From assembly GCF_029338375.1 (NCBI RefSeq), contig NZ_CP119806.1:23026-87025 (forward strand): 64,000 bases of DNA. Direction: 5' to 3'. The notes under the pieces are model-generated. The model was not told the origin of the DNA, ran no database searches, and saw only the letters and a list, made by a program, of their open reading frames with translations. Positions 42,334 through 51,629 of the stretch are shown piece by piece. Position 1 is the first letter of the stretch; every line of letters begins with the position of its first letter. The DNA is from Halorussus lipolyticus (GTDB lineage: Archaea; Halobacteriota; Halobacteria; Halobacteriales; Haladaptataceae). A program made the translations under genes and the position numbers.

Positions 42334-43447
42334 TGGTCTCGTCCTCCCGGCGGGAGTGGCCGATAATCGGTTGCTCGCGAACGACGCGCTCGGCGTCGTC
42401 GTAGTCGTGCTCCCGTCCGTTCCAGAAATCCATGTTCAGGACGAACAGTTCGACTGTACTGAGCCGACGAGCAGACCAGCCGGACGCCTGCTGGATGAAC
42501 TCGGCGCGAACGTCGTTGACGCGGCTATCGAGTTTCTCGAACATCTGCACACGGCGCTCGACATCGGTGAGGTCCTCACGACGTGTCACGAACGGGTTGA
42601 ACAGGAATCCGATGACAGGGAACTTAGTCAGTTTCTCGGCGGGCGTCCCTTCGTCTCTAAATCGGTCGTAGACCTCCAGCGGCGTGACCTCGACGCCGAT
42701 GTAGTAGCGAACTTGCTGGATGCCTCGGTCACGCATCTCCTTGGGACGCGTCTCACGGTACTCTTCGAGGAGTTCCCGGAAGATCGGGTTCTGCGTGACG
42801 TCCTCATCGCTGAGTCGGTCCTCGATGGTCTCGGTGATCTGCTCTACCGGAAATGACCGAGTTGTCGCGTGGAATTTGAGCTTCGAGTCGAGTTCCTTGT
42901 TGGCGAACTCTTCGCCCGCCTCTTGGAGTTGCGCCCAGTCATCAGACATGGCGAAATCCATGTTCCCTGGATCAATCTCGATGAACGCCTCCATCGTGCC
43001 GTCTGACCGCTGAATTGCACCCGCGCCCGGCCACGCTCGCTTAACGTTCGTGAGGTCTTGCGTTCGCTCGTCCGGTTTGAACGGCGTGTAGTTCGCGAGT
43101 CCGCCTTCGTTTCGCTCGGTCTCGTTTGTACTACTGTCTGCTTCCTCTGGAGCACTGAACGTAACTCGCGGACGCTTGGCGTAGCGGTAGACGTCCTTCG
43201 TCCACGTCCACGCATTCAGGTGGTCGGGAGAGACGTAGATGACAGCAACGCCAAACCCGAATCCGCCCGCTACGAACGGGAGGGCGAGTGATTCGATTCC
43301 GGTGATGCCAGCGATGAACAGGCCGATAATCGGGAAGGCGATGAGTACACCGACATCCTCTTCCTCGATGTTGAGGTAGGGAATGCGGCTCTCCTCGCCG
43401 AACTGGTTCATGATGCGCCGTGCGGCTGCGTCTGGGTCTGTCGACAT
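42326..43447 (-). CDS. VirB3-like membrane protein with cytoplasmic domain, 373 aa
   Basis: Two adjacent membrane helices at residues 30-68 (VGVLIAFPIIGLFIAGITG, LALPFVAGGFGFGVAVIYV) followed by a 300-residue soluble part (VFEKLDSRVNDVR, IIGHSRRED). Order next to VirB4 and the double-helix N-terminus recall PrgI/VirB3-type proteins, which dock VirB4 to the membrane. No single motif proves this. Its ATG shares one base with the stop of the VirB6-like gene. Confidence 0.75.
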   Translation of the reverse strand: MSTDPDAAARRIMNQFGEESRIPYLNIEEEDVGVLIAFPIIGLFIAGITGIESLALPFVAGGFGFGVAVIYVSPDHLNAWTWTKDVYRYAKRPRVTFSAPEEADSSTNETERNEGGLANYTPFKPDERTQDLTNVKRAWPGAGAIQRSDGTMEAFIEIDPGNMDFAMSDDWAQLQEAGEEFANKELDSKLKFHATTRSFPVEQITETIEDRLSDEDVTQNPIFRELLEEYRETRPKEMRDRGIQQVRYYIGVEVTPLEVYDRFRDEGTPAEKLTKFPVIGFLFNPFVTRREDLTDVERRVQMFEKLDSRVNDVRAEFIQQASGWSARRLSTVELFVLNMDFWNGREHDYDDAERVVREQPIIGHSRREDETNA

Positions 43448-44562
43448 TAGTGAATACCTCGATCATACTCCATTCCGCGTTTGTCACTCGATGCATCTGG
43501 TGTGGGCCCACTCGGGTCATTCTCTGTCCGACGGTACGACGGTGTACCCCCACCCTCGCTTCCGTGCCCTCCTCGATCGGCAACTTTCTGTGCTATGGCT
43601 TGACCGGCTGCTGCTTTCGGTCCCCAGCGCGCTGCGGTCGTCGCGACGCCAGCACCGCCGACATACGCACCGGCTGCGACACCGCCGATAAGAGCAGCCC
43701 CTTTCGTCGCTCCTCCGACGACCCTGGCTGTCAGCGGAGTCGCATACTTGAACGTCTTCCAGGTGATGTAGAGAGCAACCAGCGGGAGGGAAGCAGCGAC
43801 TAAGAATTTGAGAAATGCAGTCTGAGGGGTGAGCGTCCCGCCACCGTATATTAAGTCGTAGCCTTTGAATACTATCGAGGCTGGTAGTGGTAGGACGGCA
43901 AGGGGGACAAACCGCTTGCAGAACCCTATGGCGATATCGGATACTATAGGTATATTGCCATACCCGATAGCAATCGCAATCGGCATTCCGTAGAGATAGA
44001 CATAGAGGAGAATCTCACGGATGTAAAACAGGGCTTCTAGTGCCCACATCGAGATGCCGCCGATTAGTGCAAACAACAGCGATAACCCTGGATTGGTCAG
44101 TGTTACGCCGAGGAACCCCAACATAGCATTTCGAAGCGAAGCCATACCGGGCATCAGAGCAATCGAGAACCCGTCAACAATGTAGAGCGAGAGGACACCG
44201 ACCCAATACCAGACAATAATCAGAAACGCACCAACCCACGCAGTTTTCTTCGTCTTCCTCGCTTCGTATGCACTTCCGATGTTGAATATTCGAATAGTAT
44301 GACGCCCTTGTACGCTCATCACGAGCAGCAGCAACGCAATGAGCATTATTTCGCCACCGACGAGTGCATCCTGAATCGTTGACCAGAGTGCGTTCGTCGG
44401 TTCCCCAAAGACGAATGCTCCATCTGTCTGAGGGGTGGGAGTCCCGAACATCTCCTCGGTGAGGTTATTGTATCCCGTCGTCAGGCCATCCATGAAGAGG
44501 CCGATAATCCAGTCAACGACGTCTTTGAACCCTTCTAAGACAACATCGATTAGATCAACCAT
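43447..44562 (-). CDS. VirB6/TrbL-like polytopic membrane protein, 371 aa
   Basis: Starts at ATG 44562 (MVDLIDVV), the position overlapping the upstream stop; the ATG two codons earlier is also possible. Six or more helices, e.g. IMLIALLLLVMSVQG, VGAFLIIVWYWVGVLSLYIV, LGVTLTNPGLSLLFALIGG and FKFLVAASLPLVALYITW, are followed by a Gly/Ala-rich then Gly/Ser/Arg tail of about 70 residues. Size and topology fit VirB6/TrbL, the inner-membrane channel component of type IV secretion. Confidence 0.8.
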   Translation of the reverse strand: MVDLIDVVLEGFKDVVDWIIGLFMDGLTTGYNNLTEEMFGTPTPQTDGAFVFGEPTNALWSTIQDALVGGEIMLIALLLLVMSVQGRHTIRIFNIGSAYEARKTKKTAWVGAFLIIVWYWVGVLSLYIVDGFSIALMPGMASLRNAMLGFLGVTLTNPGLSLLFALIGGISMWALEALFYIREILLYVYLYGMPIAIAIGYGNIPIVSDIAIGFCKRFVPLAVLPLPASIVFKGYDLIYGGGTLTPQTAFLKFLVAASLPLVALYITWKTFKYATPLTARVVGGATKGAALIGGVAAGAYVGGAGVATTAARWGPKAAAGQAIAQKVADRGGHGSEGGGTPSYRRTENDPSGPTPDASSDKRGMEYDRGIH

Positions 44563-44564
44563 AG

Positions 44565-45404
44565 TCAAGTCTCACTAATTGCGATTTCGCAGTTTTGCAT
44601 CTCGTCAGAGCCCGTGTACTCTACACCGTACGATTTCGTGATTTCCTGGCCTGTAACTCGAGTTTCCAAAACGACCGTGAATTGCCCACTATTTCCGTCA
44701 GTCGAACAGCCCATACCCTCGTTCCCGATTTCTGAACCGAATGGGAATGAATCGCTAAAGAGCGCTACTGTCTTACCTGCCGGGACCACAACGTTGTCTT
44801 TTCCAAATATCCCACTTCTACGAGGATCATCGACAGGGTTAGGGACGTCTCCAGTAAACCGGAGTTCAACGACCGCATCCGGTCCGCTTCCAGAGTTCTG
44901 AATAGTAACAAATACCTCTCCGTTCTTTTTCGAGTCAGTTTTACTCTCACCGTAGACCTCGTCCCACGGCTTGTCAGGATTATTCCGGTAGAGTCCAACG
45001 TCCTGAATCTGAACCTCCGGTACGATATCCGTCGTGCTCTCTACGACTGTCTCTTCACCTTTCAGTGCGACCACGCGGTACTCTCCAGGCTCGTAAGCAG
45101 TCCCAATCTCGAACGAGACCTGTTGGACCCCCGCGGCCACATCACGCTTTCCGAACAGCTCTCCATTAGGCTGGACGAGGTTGACTTGGTCAACGTTGGC
45201 TTCTGCCGAGAGTTCGACGACGAGCGTCGTTCCGTCGACGGCGATTCGCTTGAGCGGTCCCTGACTTTCTGAAGAGGTTGTCTCGACACCGGGAGTTCCG
45301 GAGTTTCCGCTGTTGTCCAGACAGCCAGCTACGCTCACAAGCGTAGCGCCTGTGACTGTTCGGAGGGCGTTTCTTCGACTGATGTGTGGATGATCTCTGG
45401 TCAT
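44565..45404 (-). CDS. TAT-exported lipoprotein in conjugation operon, 279 aa
   Basis: SRRNALRTVTGATLVSVAGC is a twin-arginine signal with lipobox and the mature part begins at Cys28. It is followed by beta-rich domains with GEYRVVALKGEETVVES and EVFVTIQNSGSGPDAVVELRFTGD, resembling Ig-like folds. It probably sits on the outer face beside the conjugation apparatus, overlapping the upstream gene by 4 bp. No homologue by name is recognised. Confidence 0.8.
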   Translation of the reverse strand: MTRDHPHISRRNALRTVTGATLVSVAGCLDNSGNSGTPGVETTSSESQGPLKRIAVDGTTLVVELSAEANVDQVNLVQPNGELFGKRDVAAGVQQVSFEIGTAYEPGEYRVVALKGEETVVESTTDIVPEVQIQDVGLYRNNPDKPWDEVYGESKTDSKKNGEVFVTIQNSGSGPDAVVELRFTGDVPNPVDDPRRSGIFGKDNVVVPAGKTVALFSDSFPFGSEIGNEGMGCSTDGNSGQFTVVLETRVTGQEITKSYGVEYTGSDEMQNCEIAISET

Positions 45405-47137
45405 GAGTTTCGTTGGAAGATGTCTTCTGGGCCGAGCATTCGGAGGAGGCGGTGTCCCGCGTAGAACATCACGAAGAAGGGGATGAACTGCCAGCCGACC
45501 TCGAAGATGAACGCGAACCAGCCATCAATGGTTCCGAGTGGATGCCACCGGGCGGTCGCCGTATCACTCACATAAGCCGGGCTATGTCCGAGCCACGACC
45601 CAGGATGATACCGGGCCGTGTAGATACCGGGCTCAGTAATCGTCAGAATGGCGACTCCAGAGGCGTTGGTTTCGACCGTCTGATTGGCAATGGTGATGTA
45701 GCCATTACGTTGGTTACCACCAATGGGAAATCGACGGGCGCTATCGTTGAGGACAATGGGTGCGCCAGTCTGGTTGTCACGCAGTTCGATTCGAAGGGTC
45801 GCCTGCGACTGGTTTTGCTGGAGCACTTCGACGGTGAGGTTACTGCGCCGAAGCTGTCGTTCAGAACCGGCGTCGGGCACCACAATCGACGCGTTCACCC
45901 CACGAACGATGCCTGCAACGTGAAGTGCCTCTCTGTCGACGGTCTCAGCGCGGACGCCCACACCGTACGTCGTCTCATAGGATTGGTTGACGACCTCAAT
46001 GGTGACGTTCTCGCCGATGGTCTCTAACGGGGAGGGTCGTTCCGTTCCCCATGTGTCGATAATCTCCGGGCCGTCCCGGACGGGTTCAGCACGCGGTCCA
46101 ATCCGGGATGGATACGCGTGGACGTACACGGGAATGGCGTCGGACTCAACTTTGGCACTGTCTGTCCGGTTCGATTTGACGAGCGTGTCCCAGTTTGTGT
46201 TTCGGGCGGTGTAGAACCGCCAGACACCACGCACGCTCGCGTTTCCCTCGTCAGTGAGCGTGTACCCTTGCCACGGCCGAGACTGGAAGATAGCCACGCC
46301 AGCATCGCCATTGGGGTACTTAGCGTAGTAGGGGTACGCCGAGAGGTCGTAGATCTCGACGTCGGTCGAGTCCGAGACGTTTCGCGTCTCCTCACGGTAG
46401 ACGACGTCGACGTTGGTTCCGTTGACCATATTGGTCCGTATCGTCTTCTTCAACCGAACGTGAATTTCTGCTTCGAGGGTAAGGGTCGCGCTCCAGTCGT
46501 CATCGATCTGGTAGTCGATGGCCGGCGTGTGCGACCCATCGGTCCTCGCAATGGTCTCCTCGTCCTTCTTCAGGCGTACTTCCTCGATCTCGTGTTCCGT
46601 AAGCGACCACTCGACGGTCCTGTTCCTGGAGGAACTCCCGTTCGGCACGCGGATTCGGTAATCGACGAATCCGCGCATCGTCCCGTTCGGGGCGATGTAG
46701 AGTGGAGTGTCACCGGATTCGAGGTGGCCACGGGTCGACGGCTGAAGCGCGAATACAGTCGCATGGGCGTCCTCGATGAACACGCCGTTTTCGAGTGATG
46801 CGTGAGGCGGATGCAACGACGTATCTGACCCTCCGGCTTCGAGGTCCTCGAAGTCGTTTTGAGTCCACGTTGCGGCAGTTGCGGGCGGCCGCTTGAACGT
46901 GATGTCCGTTCCGTTTGCGAGCTGGTGGATCGACGTCCGCTCGTCACCGTAGCGTTGGCGGTACTCTTTTTGACTGATGTAGTTGTCCGCGTCGCGCGAC
47001 CAGAGTGTCGCCGACTCGTTTTCGGTGAGTCCATTTTCTTCTGTCCCTGGCCGCGGTGGGCTTGCTGTGACGATACCTGTGACTAAGCTCGTCACGAACA
47101 GGACGGCCATGAGTATGGAGCGTTCTCGTTGTTCCAT
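45401..47137 (-). CDS. Secreted/membrane-anchored conjugation-associated protein, 578 aa
   Basis: ATG 47137 is chosen (MEQRERSILMAVLFV); an earlier ATG adds four residues. An N-terminal signal (ILMAVLFVTSLVTGIVTAS) and a C-terminal helix (FAFIFEVGWQFIPFFVMFYAGH) bracket a large beta-rich, Asn/Thr-rich ectodomain with N-glycosylation-like sequons (NGT, NDS, NVT). This is the topology of a surface protein anchored at its C-terminus, possibly involved in mating contact. Family not recognised. Confidence 0.8.
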   Translation of the reverse strand: MEQRERSILMAVLFVTSLVTGIVTASPPRPGTEENGLTENESATLWSRDADNYISQKEYRQRYGDERTSIHQLANGTDITFKRPPATAATWTQNDFEDLEAGGSDTSLHPPHASLENGVFIEDAHATVFALQPSTRGHLESGDTPLYIAPNGTMRGFVDYRIRVPNGSSSRNRTVEWSLTEHEIEEVRLKKDEETIARTDGSHTPAIDYQIDDDWSATLTLEAEIHVRLKKTIRTNMVNGTNVDVVYREETRNVSDSTDVEIYDLSAYPYYAKYPNGDAGVAIFQSRPWQGYTLTDEGNASVRGVWRFYTARNTNWDTLVKSNRTDSAKVESDAIPVYVHAYPSRIGPRAEPVRDGPEIIDTWGTERPSPLETIGENVTIEVVNQSYETTYGVGVRAETVDREALHVAGIVRGVNASIVVPDAGSERQLRRSNLTVEVLQQNQSQATLRIELRDNQTGAPIVLNDSARRFPIGGNQRNGYITIANQTVETNASGVAILTITEPGIYTARYHPGSWLGHSPAYVSDTATARWHPLGTIDGWFAFIFEVGWQFIPFFVMFYAGHRLLRMLGPEDIFQRNS

Positions 47138-47167
47138 GAGGGCTCGCAATGAGGGTCGTAAAGTGGC

Positions 47168-47605
47168 TTACCAGGGGACGAGGTCGACACACTGCGCTAG
47201 CGGGAGGCCCATCATCGATCCGGCGACTGTGTATAGCGGACCGAGGACCACGAGGACAATGGTGGACTTCATCGCTGAGCGCTTGTGGCGCTTGAGGCCC
47301 TTCTTCTGCTCGGGATTGAGGGTGAACATCTCAATGAGGGAGTCAGCCTGCCAGACGACGGCGAGACCGACGATTCCCAGCCCGGTTGTCAGTTGGAAGA
47401 ACCCCTCAATCATTCCAGGGAGGTTGTCTGCGCTGCAGACCGCGCTCTGAGAGGTTACTGCATCTTGGGTCGTTTGTTGAGCGAGCGCTGGTTCAACTAC
47501 TATGAATGAGAGTACTACGATGGTGAAGGGGAGTTTTAGTCCAACAGTACTCTGTGTAGTGGTTTTCGACTTTTCTTGTGGGGAGTCAGTATCTGATTCT
47601 TGCAT
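47168..47605 (-). CDS. Small pilin-like (VirB2/TrbC-type) membrane protein, 145 aa
   Basis: The start at ATG 47605 (MQESDTDS) is chosen because it leaves a signal peptide (LPFTIVVLSFIVVEPALAQQ) near the N-terminus. Two further hydrophobic helices (FFQLTTGLGIVGLAVVW, IVLVVLGPLYTVAGSMMGL) flank a charged loop. A signal plus two helices in a gene at the start of a conjugation operon is the usual appearance of VirB2 pilins, but no sequence match was possible. First gene of the leftward operon. Confidence 0.65.
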   Translation of the reverse strand: MQESDTDSPQEKSKTTTQSTVGLKLPFTIVVLSFIVVEPALAQQTTQDAVTSQSAVCSADNLPGMIEGFFQLTTGLGIVGLAVVWQADSLIEMFTLNPEQKKGLKRHKRSAMKSTIVLVVLGPLYTVAGSMMGLPLAQCVDLVPW

Positions 47606-47641
47606 ACGTAGCTGTGGTTGGCTGTTCCACCACCCGATCAA

Positions 47642-47826
47642 TTGCGAGGGTATCGCGGGGACGTGGAATCAGCGTTCAGTTCTACCACAAACAGACCGGG
47701 TATATGAATTTGAGCATACGAACGTATTTTTTGGTGTCTATTTGTATTTTCTAGCCTCTGATAAGATGTCTAGAGAACTAATCGGAAGGTATATACATAT
47801 GTTCGGATGACAGTGAAACTATCCAC
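47642..47826. promoter_or_regulatory. Divergent promoter region, conjugation operon and regulator
   Basis: AT-rich spacer between the leftward operon (starts 47605) and the rightward regulator (47827). ATACG-AA-CGTAT around 47714-47725 is a symmetric operator-like element, and GTATATACATATG (about 47788-47800) is a TATA-like box for the rightward gene. The small regulator may bind here and control both directions. Confidence 0.5.
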
Positions 47827-48093
47827 ATGTATCGAGAAGTTAATTGGGCGGTACCGGCTGACCCATACATTCTCGAAGAACTAGGAAAGTATGAGGGCTG
47901 GCACACAGCAAAGAATCTCGAAATCAATACTGACTTCAGCCGACAATGGATTTCCCAGCGCTGTCCAGTATTTGTTGATCATGAACTCGCTGAGCGCCAC
48001 GAAGAGGAGCCCGCATATCGCCTCACTGAGTTCGGCGAGCAAATCCTCAACGGTAAAGCAGAGTACGAAGAGCTCAACGAAACAGAGGACTAA
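47827..48093 (+). CDS. PhiH1-repressor-like winged-helix regulator, 88 aa
   Basis: A single winged helix: YILEELGKYEGWHTAKNLEINTDFSRQWISQRCPVFVDHELAERHEEEPAYRLTEFGEQILNGKAEYEELN. The recognition helix is DFSRQWISQRCPVFVDH and the wing EEPAYRLTEFG. It belongs to the same PhiH1-like group as the 17151-17465 protein. Divergent to the conjugation operon across a 185-bp AT-rich spacer, it is a strong candidate for the operon's regulator. Confidence 0.85.
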   Translation: MYREVNWAVPADPYILEELGKYEGWHTAKNLEINTDFSRQWISQRCPVFVDHELAERHEEEPAYRLTEFGEQILNGKAEYEELNETED

Positions 48094-48105
48094 GTAGGGT
48101 GGTGG

Positions 48106-48146
48106 TTAACCAACATACCGCCAGGGGCTACAACCGCGTTGGTTAA
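48106..48146. repeat. 41/42-bp interrupted palindrome, copy 3
   Basis: TTAACCAACA (48106-48115), a 21-bp spacer, CGTTGGTTAA (48137-48146). It differs from the other three copies by one arm base (T to C) and one base in spacing. It lies 13 bp after the stop of the small regulator and 130 bp before defence cassette 2. Confidence 0.8.
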
Positions 48147-48275
48147 TAACTACTCGAAGATACGCAGTCACTCAGTAGTTTGCTGGCTTTCACCAGCTAG
48201 AATACTCGCTTACGGTACATGATAATAGAGAGGTGGGGAAATTTGATAGCGGTCGGACGTGAAGCGTGAGGCAAC

Positions 48276-51200
48276 GTGGTTACGGAACAGATTTCAGCGG
48301 CAGATATTCAGGCTTGGAATTCACTCGATGCAGTTGCAGATTCATTAGTTGGCCGAGGGTTGGAAGTAATTTCTCGCTCTGACGAGCAGATTGAACTTGC
48401 GTTTACCGGAGATGCGACAGCCTGTATAACGGCCATTGAGGAGGGCCAATCACCCGAATCAGCGCTTCCGATAGAGGACCTCACCCAGCAGTTTGATCTC
48501 ATTGTTGTAGCCACATGGAATGCGGGGAGATTTGATCTCTACTCTAAGCCAGTTTCAGCAACAGGACTTGGTCAGACTACGATAGTTCACCTCGGATTTG
48601 AGAAAGGTGACATCAATACAGACACCGGGACTTCCCGACGCCTAGTAGAACGATTGAATCAAATCGATGGATATGACGCTGACTCTCTTTCTGAGGTGTT
48701 TGATGATGAATACGTCATCGAGAGCTTCGCAACCGGTTACCAAGAGATGGTGGACACTGTAGCTGAAGCTATTGATGCTGATCCTGACGTCAACGTGCAA
48801 GCGCGTCGTCGATATGGACAACGGCTCACCAATCGACTCGTATACCTTTACCTCCTTCAGCACACTGGCGTGATTCCGGAGGCCTATCTGGAACAACAGC
48901 AGGGACCAGCGTCTGTGGCAGGGCAAAATGTCTATGAGGAGTTCTACTCACCCCTTTTTGATGGGGAAGTCCCAAAAGAGACTCACAATAATCTGCGTCC
49001 ATACCTGCAAACCTTCCTTTTTGAGGAGACTTCCAGCGAGGCTGCTGGTCAAGTGCGGCTCCCAACATCAACATCTGTAGTAAATAAACTGTTCTCTGAC
49101 ATCCTCGAATTCTTAGCAGACTGGAATTGGCAAGTTGGTAGCTCCCACGATATCCGGCACGCAACAAGCGTGACTCCTCGCGTGATTGGACTCGCTCTTG
49201 AACGTTATATTAACAAACAACATACCGGAGCATATCACACACCAGACCGCCTCAGACACTCTCTCGTCTCAAAGACACTTCGTGAGTCACTACTTGGGAC
49301 ACTCAACCAACAGACGGACAGTGAGTATGAGTCACTAAGTCAACTCTTCGAACCAGATCCAGATACTCCCGAGCGCAATCCGAATCTGGAAGCTATCAAC
49401 CAACTCTACTTTGATGTTCTCCCAGAGTTCCACGTCGTCGATCCGGCGGTGGGCAGCGGTTCATTCATCCAAGAAGCGCAAGTCTATCTAATCGACGTTT
49501 ACACCGAATGCCTCCAACATCTCGCCTCTGCTCAAACAGGCACCCGAGGTGATTTGCCAGAATTTGAGACTACTAGTGAGCGCATACAGTTTGCTCGTCT
49601 ACTTGCAGTCCGACGAAATTTATTCGGCGTAGATTTGAATCCAGAGGCGATTGAGTTGACACGGTTTCGACTGCAGTTGTCAGTTTTCGATAGCGCTAGT
49701 GAGGAACCACTTCGTGAGCTTCGCGTACTCGAATACCACTCGGAATATAACTTCTTCACTGGAAACAGCCTGATCGGATATACAGATAGTTTCAGTAATC
49801 AGCCAGAGGGCACTTCAATTACTCTCTCTGATTATACGAGTGCGTATGAAGAATACAAAGAATTGGTCTGGGAATATCGACAGGCTGTTGGAGATGATAT
49901 TACAGATACCAAGCAGCGCATCAACGAGAAAGTCACTGAGTTGAATAATGAACTGACAGAGACGTTCTCGGAACAATATGCTTCCTTGCTCGAAGAAGAA
50001 ACCAGCGCTGCTCAGATAGCGGACAAGATGACACCATTTCACTGGTGGGTCGGATTCCCCAATATCATGGCCGATGGAGGGTTCGATGCGGTCATCAGTA
50101 ACCCACCGTGGCAGAGTCTCAAAGACGTTGGTAGTGAGACCCCGAAAGGAATCTCTGGTAGACATTTTAGAGGAGAGTCTGATGCCTCCACAGAAGACGA
50201 AATAGGGATCGACCAGCAGCGAACGTATTTCGAAAACACGTATGAGTTTGGAGGCAACCGCAGACTGAACCTTAGCGGTCTCTTTATCGAGCGTGCAATG
50301 GAGATTGCGGCACCGACCGCAGTCGTTTCGATGTTAACTCCTGGGGCGCTATTCCGAGAGCGTTCGTTCGAATCGATTCGTCGATCGCTCGTTCGTGAGA
50401 AAGAACTACAGCGAATAATCGGGTTTGAAAACCACGGTATTTTCCCAGACATCCACAGACAGTACGAGTTCGGGCTCGTCCAATTCATTAATTCTGGCAC
50501 GACACATATACTTCGAGCGAAATTCCGTCAACCGTCTCTCGACATCCTCGGTGAAGATGAGTTGTCATTTCCAGCAGTATCCCGAAACCTACTCAACTCG
50601 TATTCACCGTCACTTCTAGCATTCCCGCCTATAGAATCACAAGACGATGTTGAGGCGTACGAAACTATTGTCCAGCACCAGCGCCTAGACTCCGAAGATG
50701 GCTGGCAGGTCGCTCCTTCCCGAGGCATCCATCAAACTCGACAAGGTGATACACTACTGGAGGAGCCAGGTGATTATCCAATTTATCGAGGACGGAATAT
50801 CTACCAATATACCCACGATGCAGCCTATTATGACGTAGATCCGCCAAAATATTGGGGCGTCAATGAGGGAGGTAACCAAGCGAGCGCCAAAGGCGTAATC
50901 CGAGATCGAGAGATTCGGACACTCACCCACCAATATCCTGTAAACACACACGGAAATACAGTCACCTTCGAGGACGGGGAGACAATACCTGCTTCAGATA
51001 TCCCGATGCCATATGAGGAATACCGAATTGCGTATCGGGACATCGCGACGTCGTCGAATGAGCGGACAGTCATTGCTACCGTTCTCCCCCCGAATGTTCT
51101 CAGTGTCAATACGATCCACACGGTCCACCCGCATAGCTGGCGGGAACCGGGGACTCTGCCAAACAGTGCGACGAAAGCAGCACTCTTCGAGCCACGGTAC

Positions 51201-51629
51201 ACCCCAAAGGAACTCTTCTGTTTACTCGGAATCCTCAATAGCACACCCTTCGACTACCTGCTCCGGTCTAAAATCGAGACACACCTGTCCGACTACCTGA
51301 TTACAGAATCCCAAGCGCCAAAGCCACCCATCGAGAGCGACATCGCCGAGAGCATTTGGAAACCTGCGGCACGGCTAAATTGTTACGGGGAACGGTTCCA
51401 ACCACTTCGTGACGAACTTGATATTGACGTAATTGAGGAAGTTGAAGCACGGGCAGAGACACAGGCGAGTATTGATGCTACTGTTTTCCATGCGTATGGA
51501 TTCGAAGATCCAGAGATAGTATGGTCGGTTCTTGACTCCTTACCGCGGGTGCGAAGCCCGCGTGTCCTCAATGAAGCATATTTTGACACGGTCATCAATC
51601 GATTTGAGCAGTTTCGAGGTGAGTTCTGA
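48276..51629 (+). CDS. Eco57I-type DNA adenine methylase (defence cassette 2)
   Basis: 1117 residues from GTG 48276. AdoMet motif VVDPAVGSGSFI is near residues 388-399 and motif IV ISNPPWQS near 606-613; the C-terminal part has NSTPFDYLLRSKIE and a FxLxGILNS element of target recognition. The length fits PglX/Eco57I-type enzymes that need partners for restriction. The next gene starts on the stop (TGATG), so methylase and HEPN protein are translationally coupled. It is clearly different from the 19.9-kb methylase, so two independent modification systems are present. Confidence 0.9.
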   Translation: MVTEQISAADIQAWNSLDAVADSLVGRGLEVISRSDEQIELAFTGDATACITAIEEGQSPESALPIEDLTQQFDLIVVATWNAGRFDLYSKPVSATGLGQTTIVHLGFEKGDINTDTGTSRRLVERLNQIDGYDADSLSEVFDDEYVIESFATGYQEMVDTVAEAIDADPDVNVQARRRYGQRLTNRLVYLYLLQHTGVIPEAYLEQQQGPASVAGQNVYEEFYSPLFDGEVPKETHNNLRPYLQTFLFEETSSEAAGQVRLPTSTSVVNKLFSDILEFLADWNWQVGSSHDIRHATSVTPRVIGLALERYINKQHTGAYHTPDRLRHSLVSKTLRESLLGTLNQQTDSEYESLSQLFEPDPDTPERNPNLEAINQLYFDVLPEFHVVDPAVGSGSFIQEAQVYLIDVYTECLQHLASAQTGTRGDLPEFETTSERIQFARLLAVRRNLFGVDLNPEAIELTRFRLQLSVFDSASEEPLRELRVLEYHSEYNFFTGNSLIGYTDSFSNQPEGTSITLSDYTSAYEEYKELVWEYRQAVGDDITDTKQRINEKVTELNNELTETFSEQYASLLEEETSAAQIADKMTPFHWWVGFPNIMADGGFDAVISNPPWQSLKDVGSETPKGISGRHFRGESDASTEDEIGIDQQRTYFENTYEFGGNRRLNLSGLFIERAMEIAAPTAVVSMLTPGALFRERSFESIRRSLVREKELQRIIGFENHGIFPDIHRQYEFGLVQFINSGTTHILRAKFRQPSLDILGEDELSFPAVSRNLLNSYSPSLLAFPPIESQDDVEAYETIVQHQRLDSEDGWQVAPSRGIHQTRQGDTLLEEPGDYPIYRGRNIYQYTHDAAYYDVDPPKYWGVNEGGNQASAKGVIRDREIRTLTHQYPVNTHGNTVTFEDGETIPASDIPMPYEEYRIAYRDIATSSNERTVIATVLPPNVLSVNTIHTVHPHSWREPGTLPNSATKAALFEPRYTPKELFCLLGILNSTPFDYLLRSKIETHLSDYLITESQAPKPPIESDIAESIWKPAARLNCYGERFQPLRDELDIDVIEEVEARAETQASIDATVFHAYGFEDPEIVWSVLDSLPRVRSPRVLNEAYFDTVINRFEQFRGEF

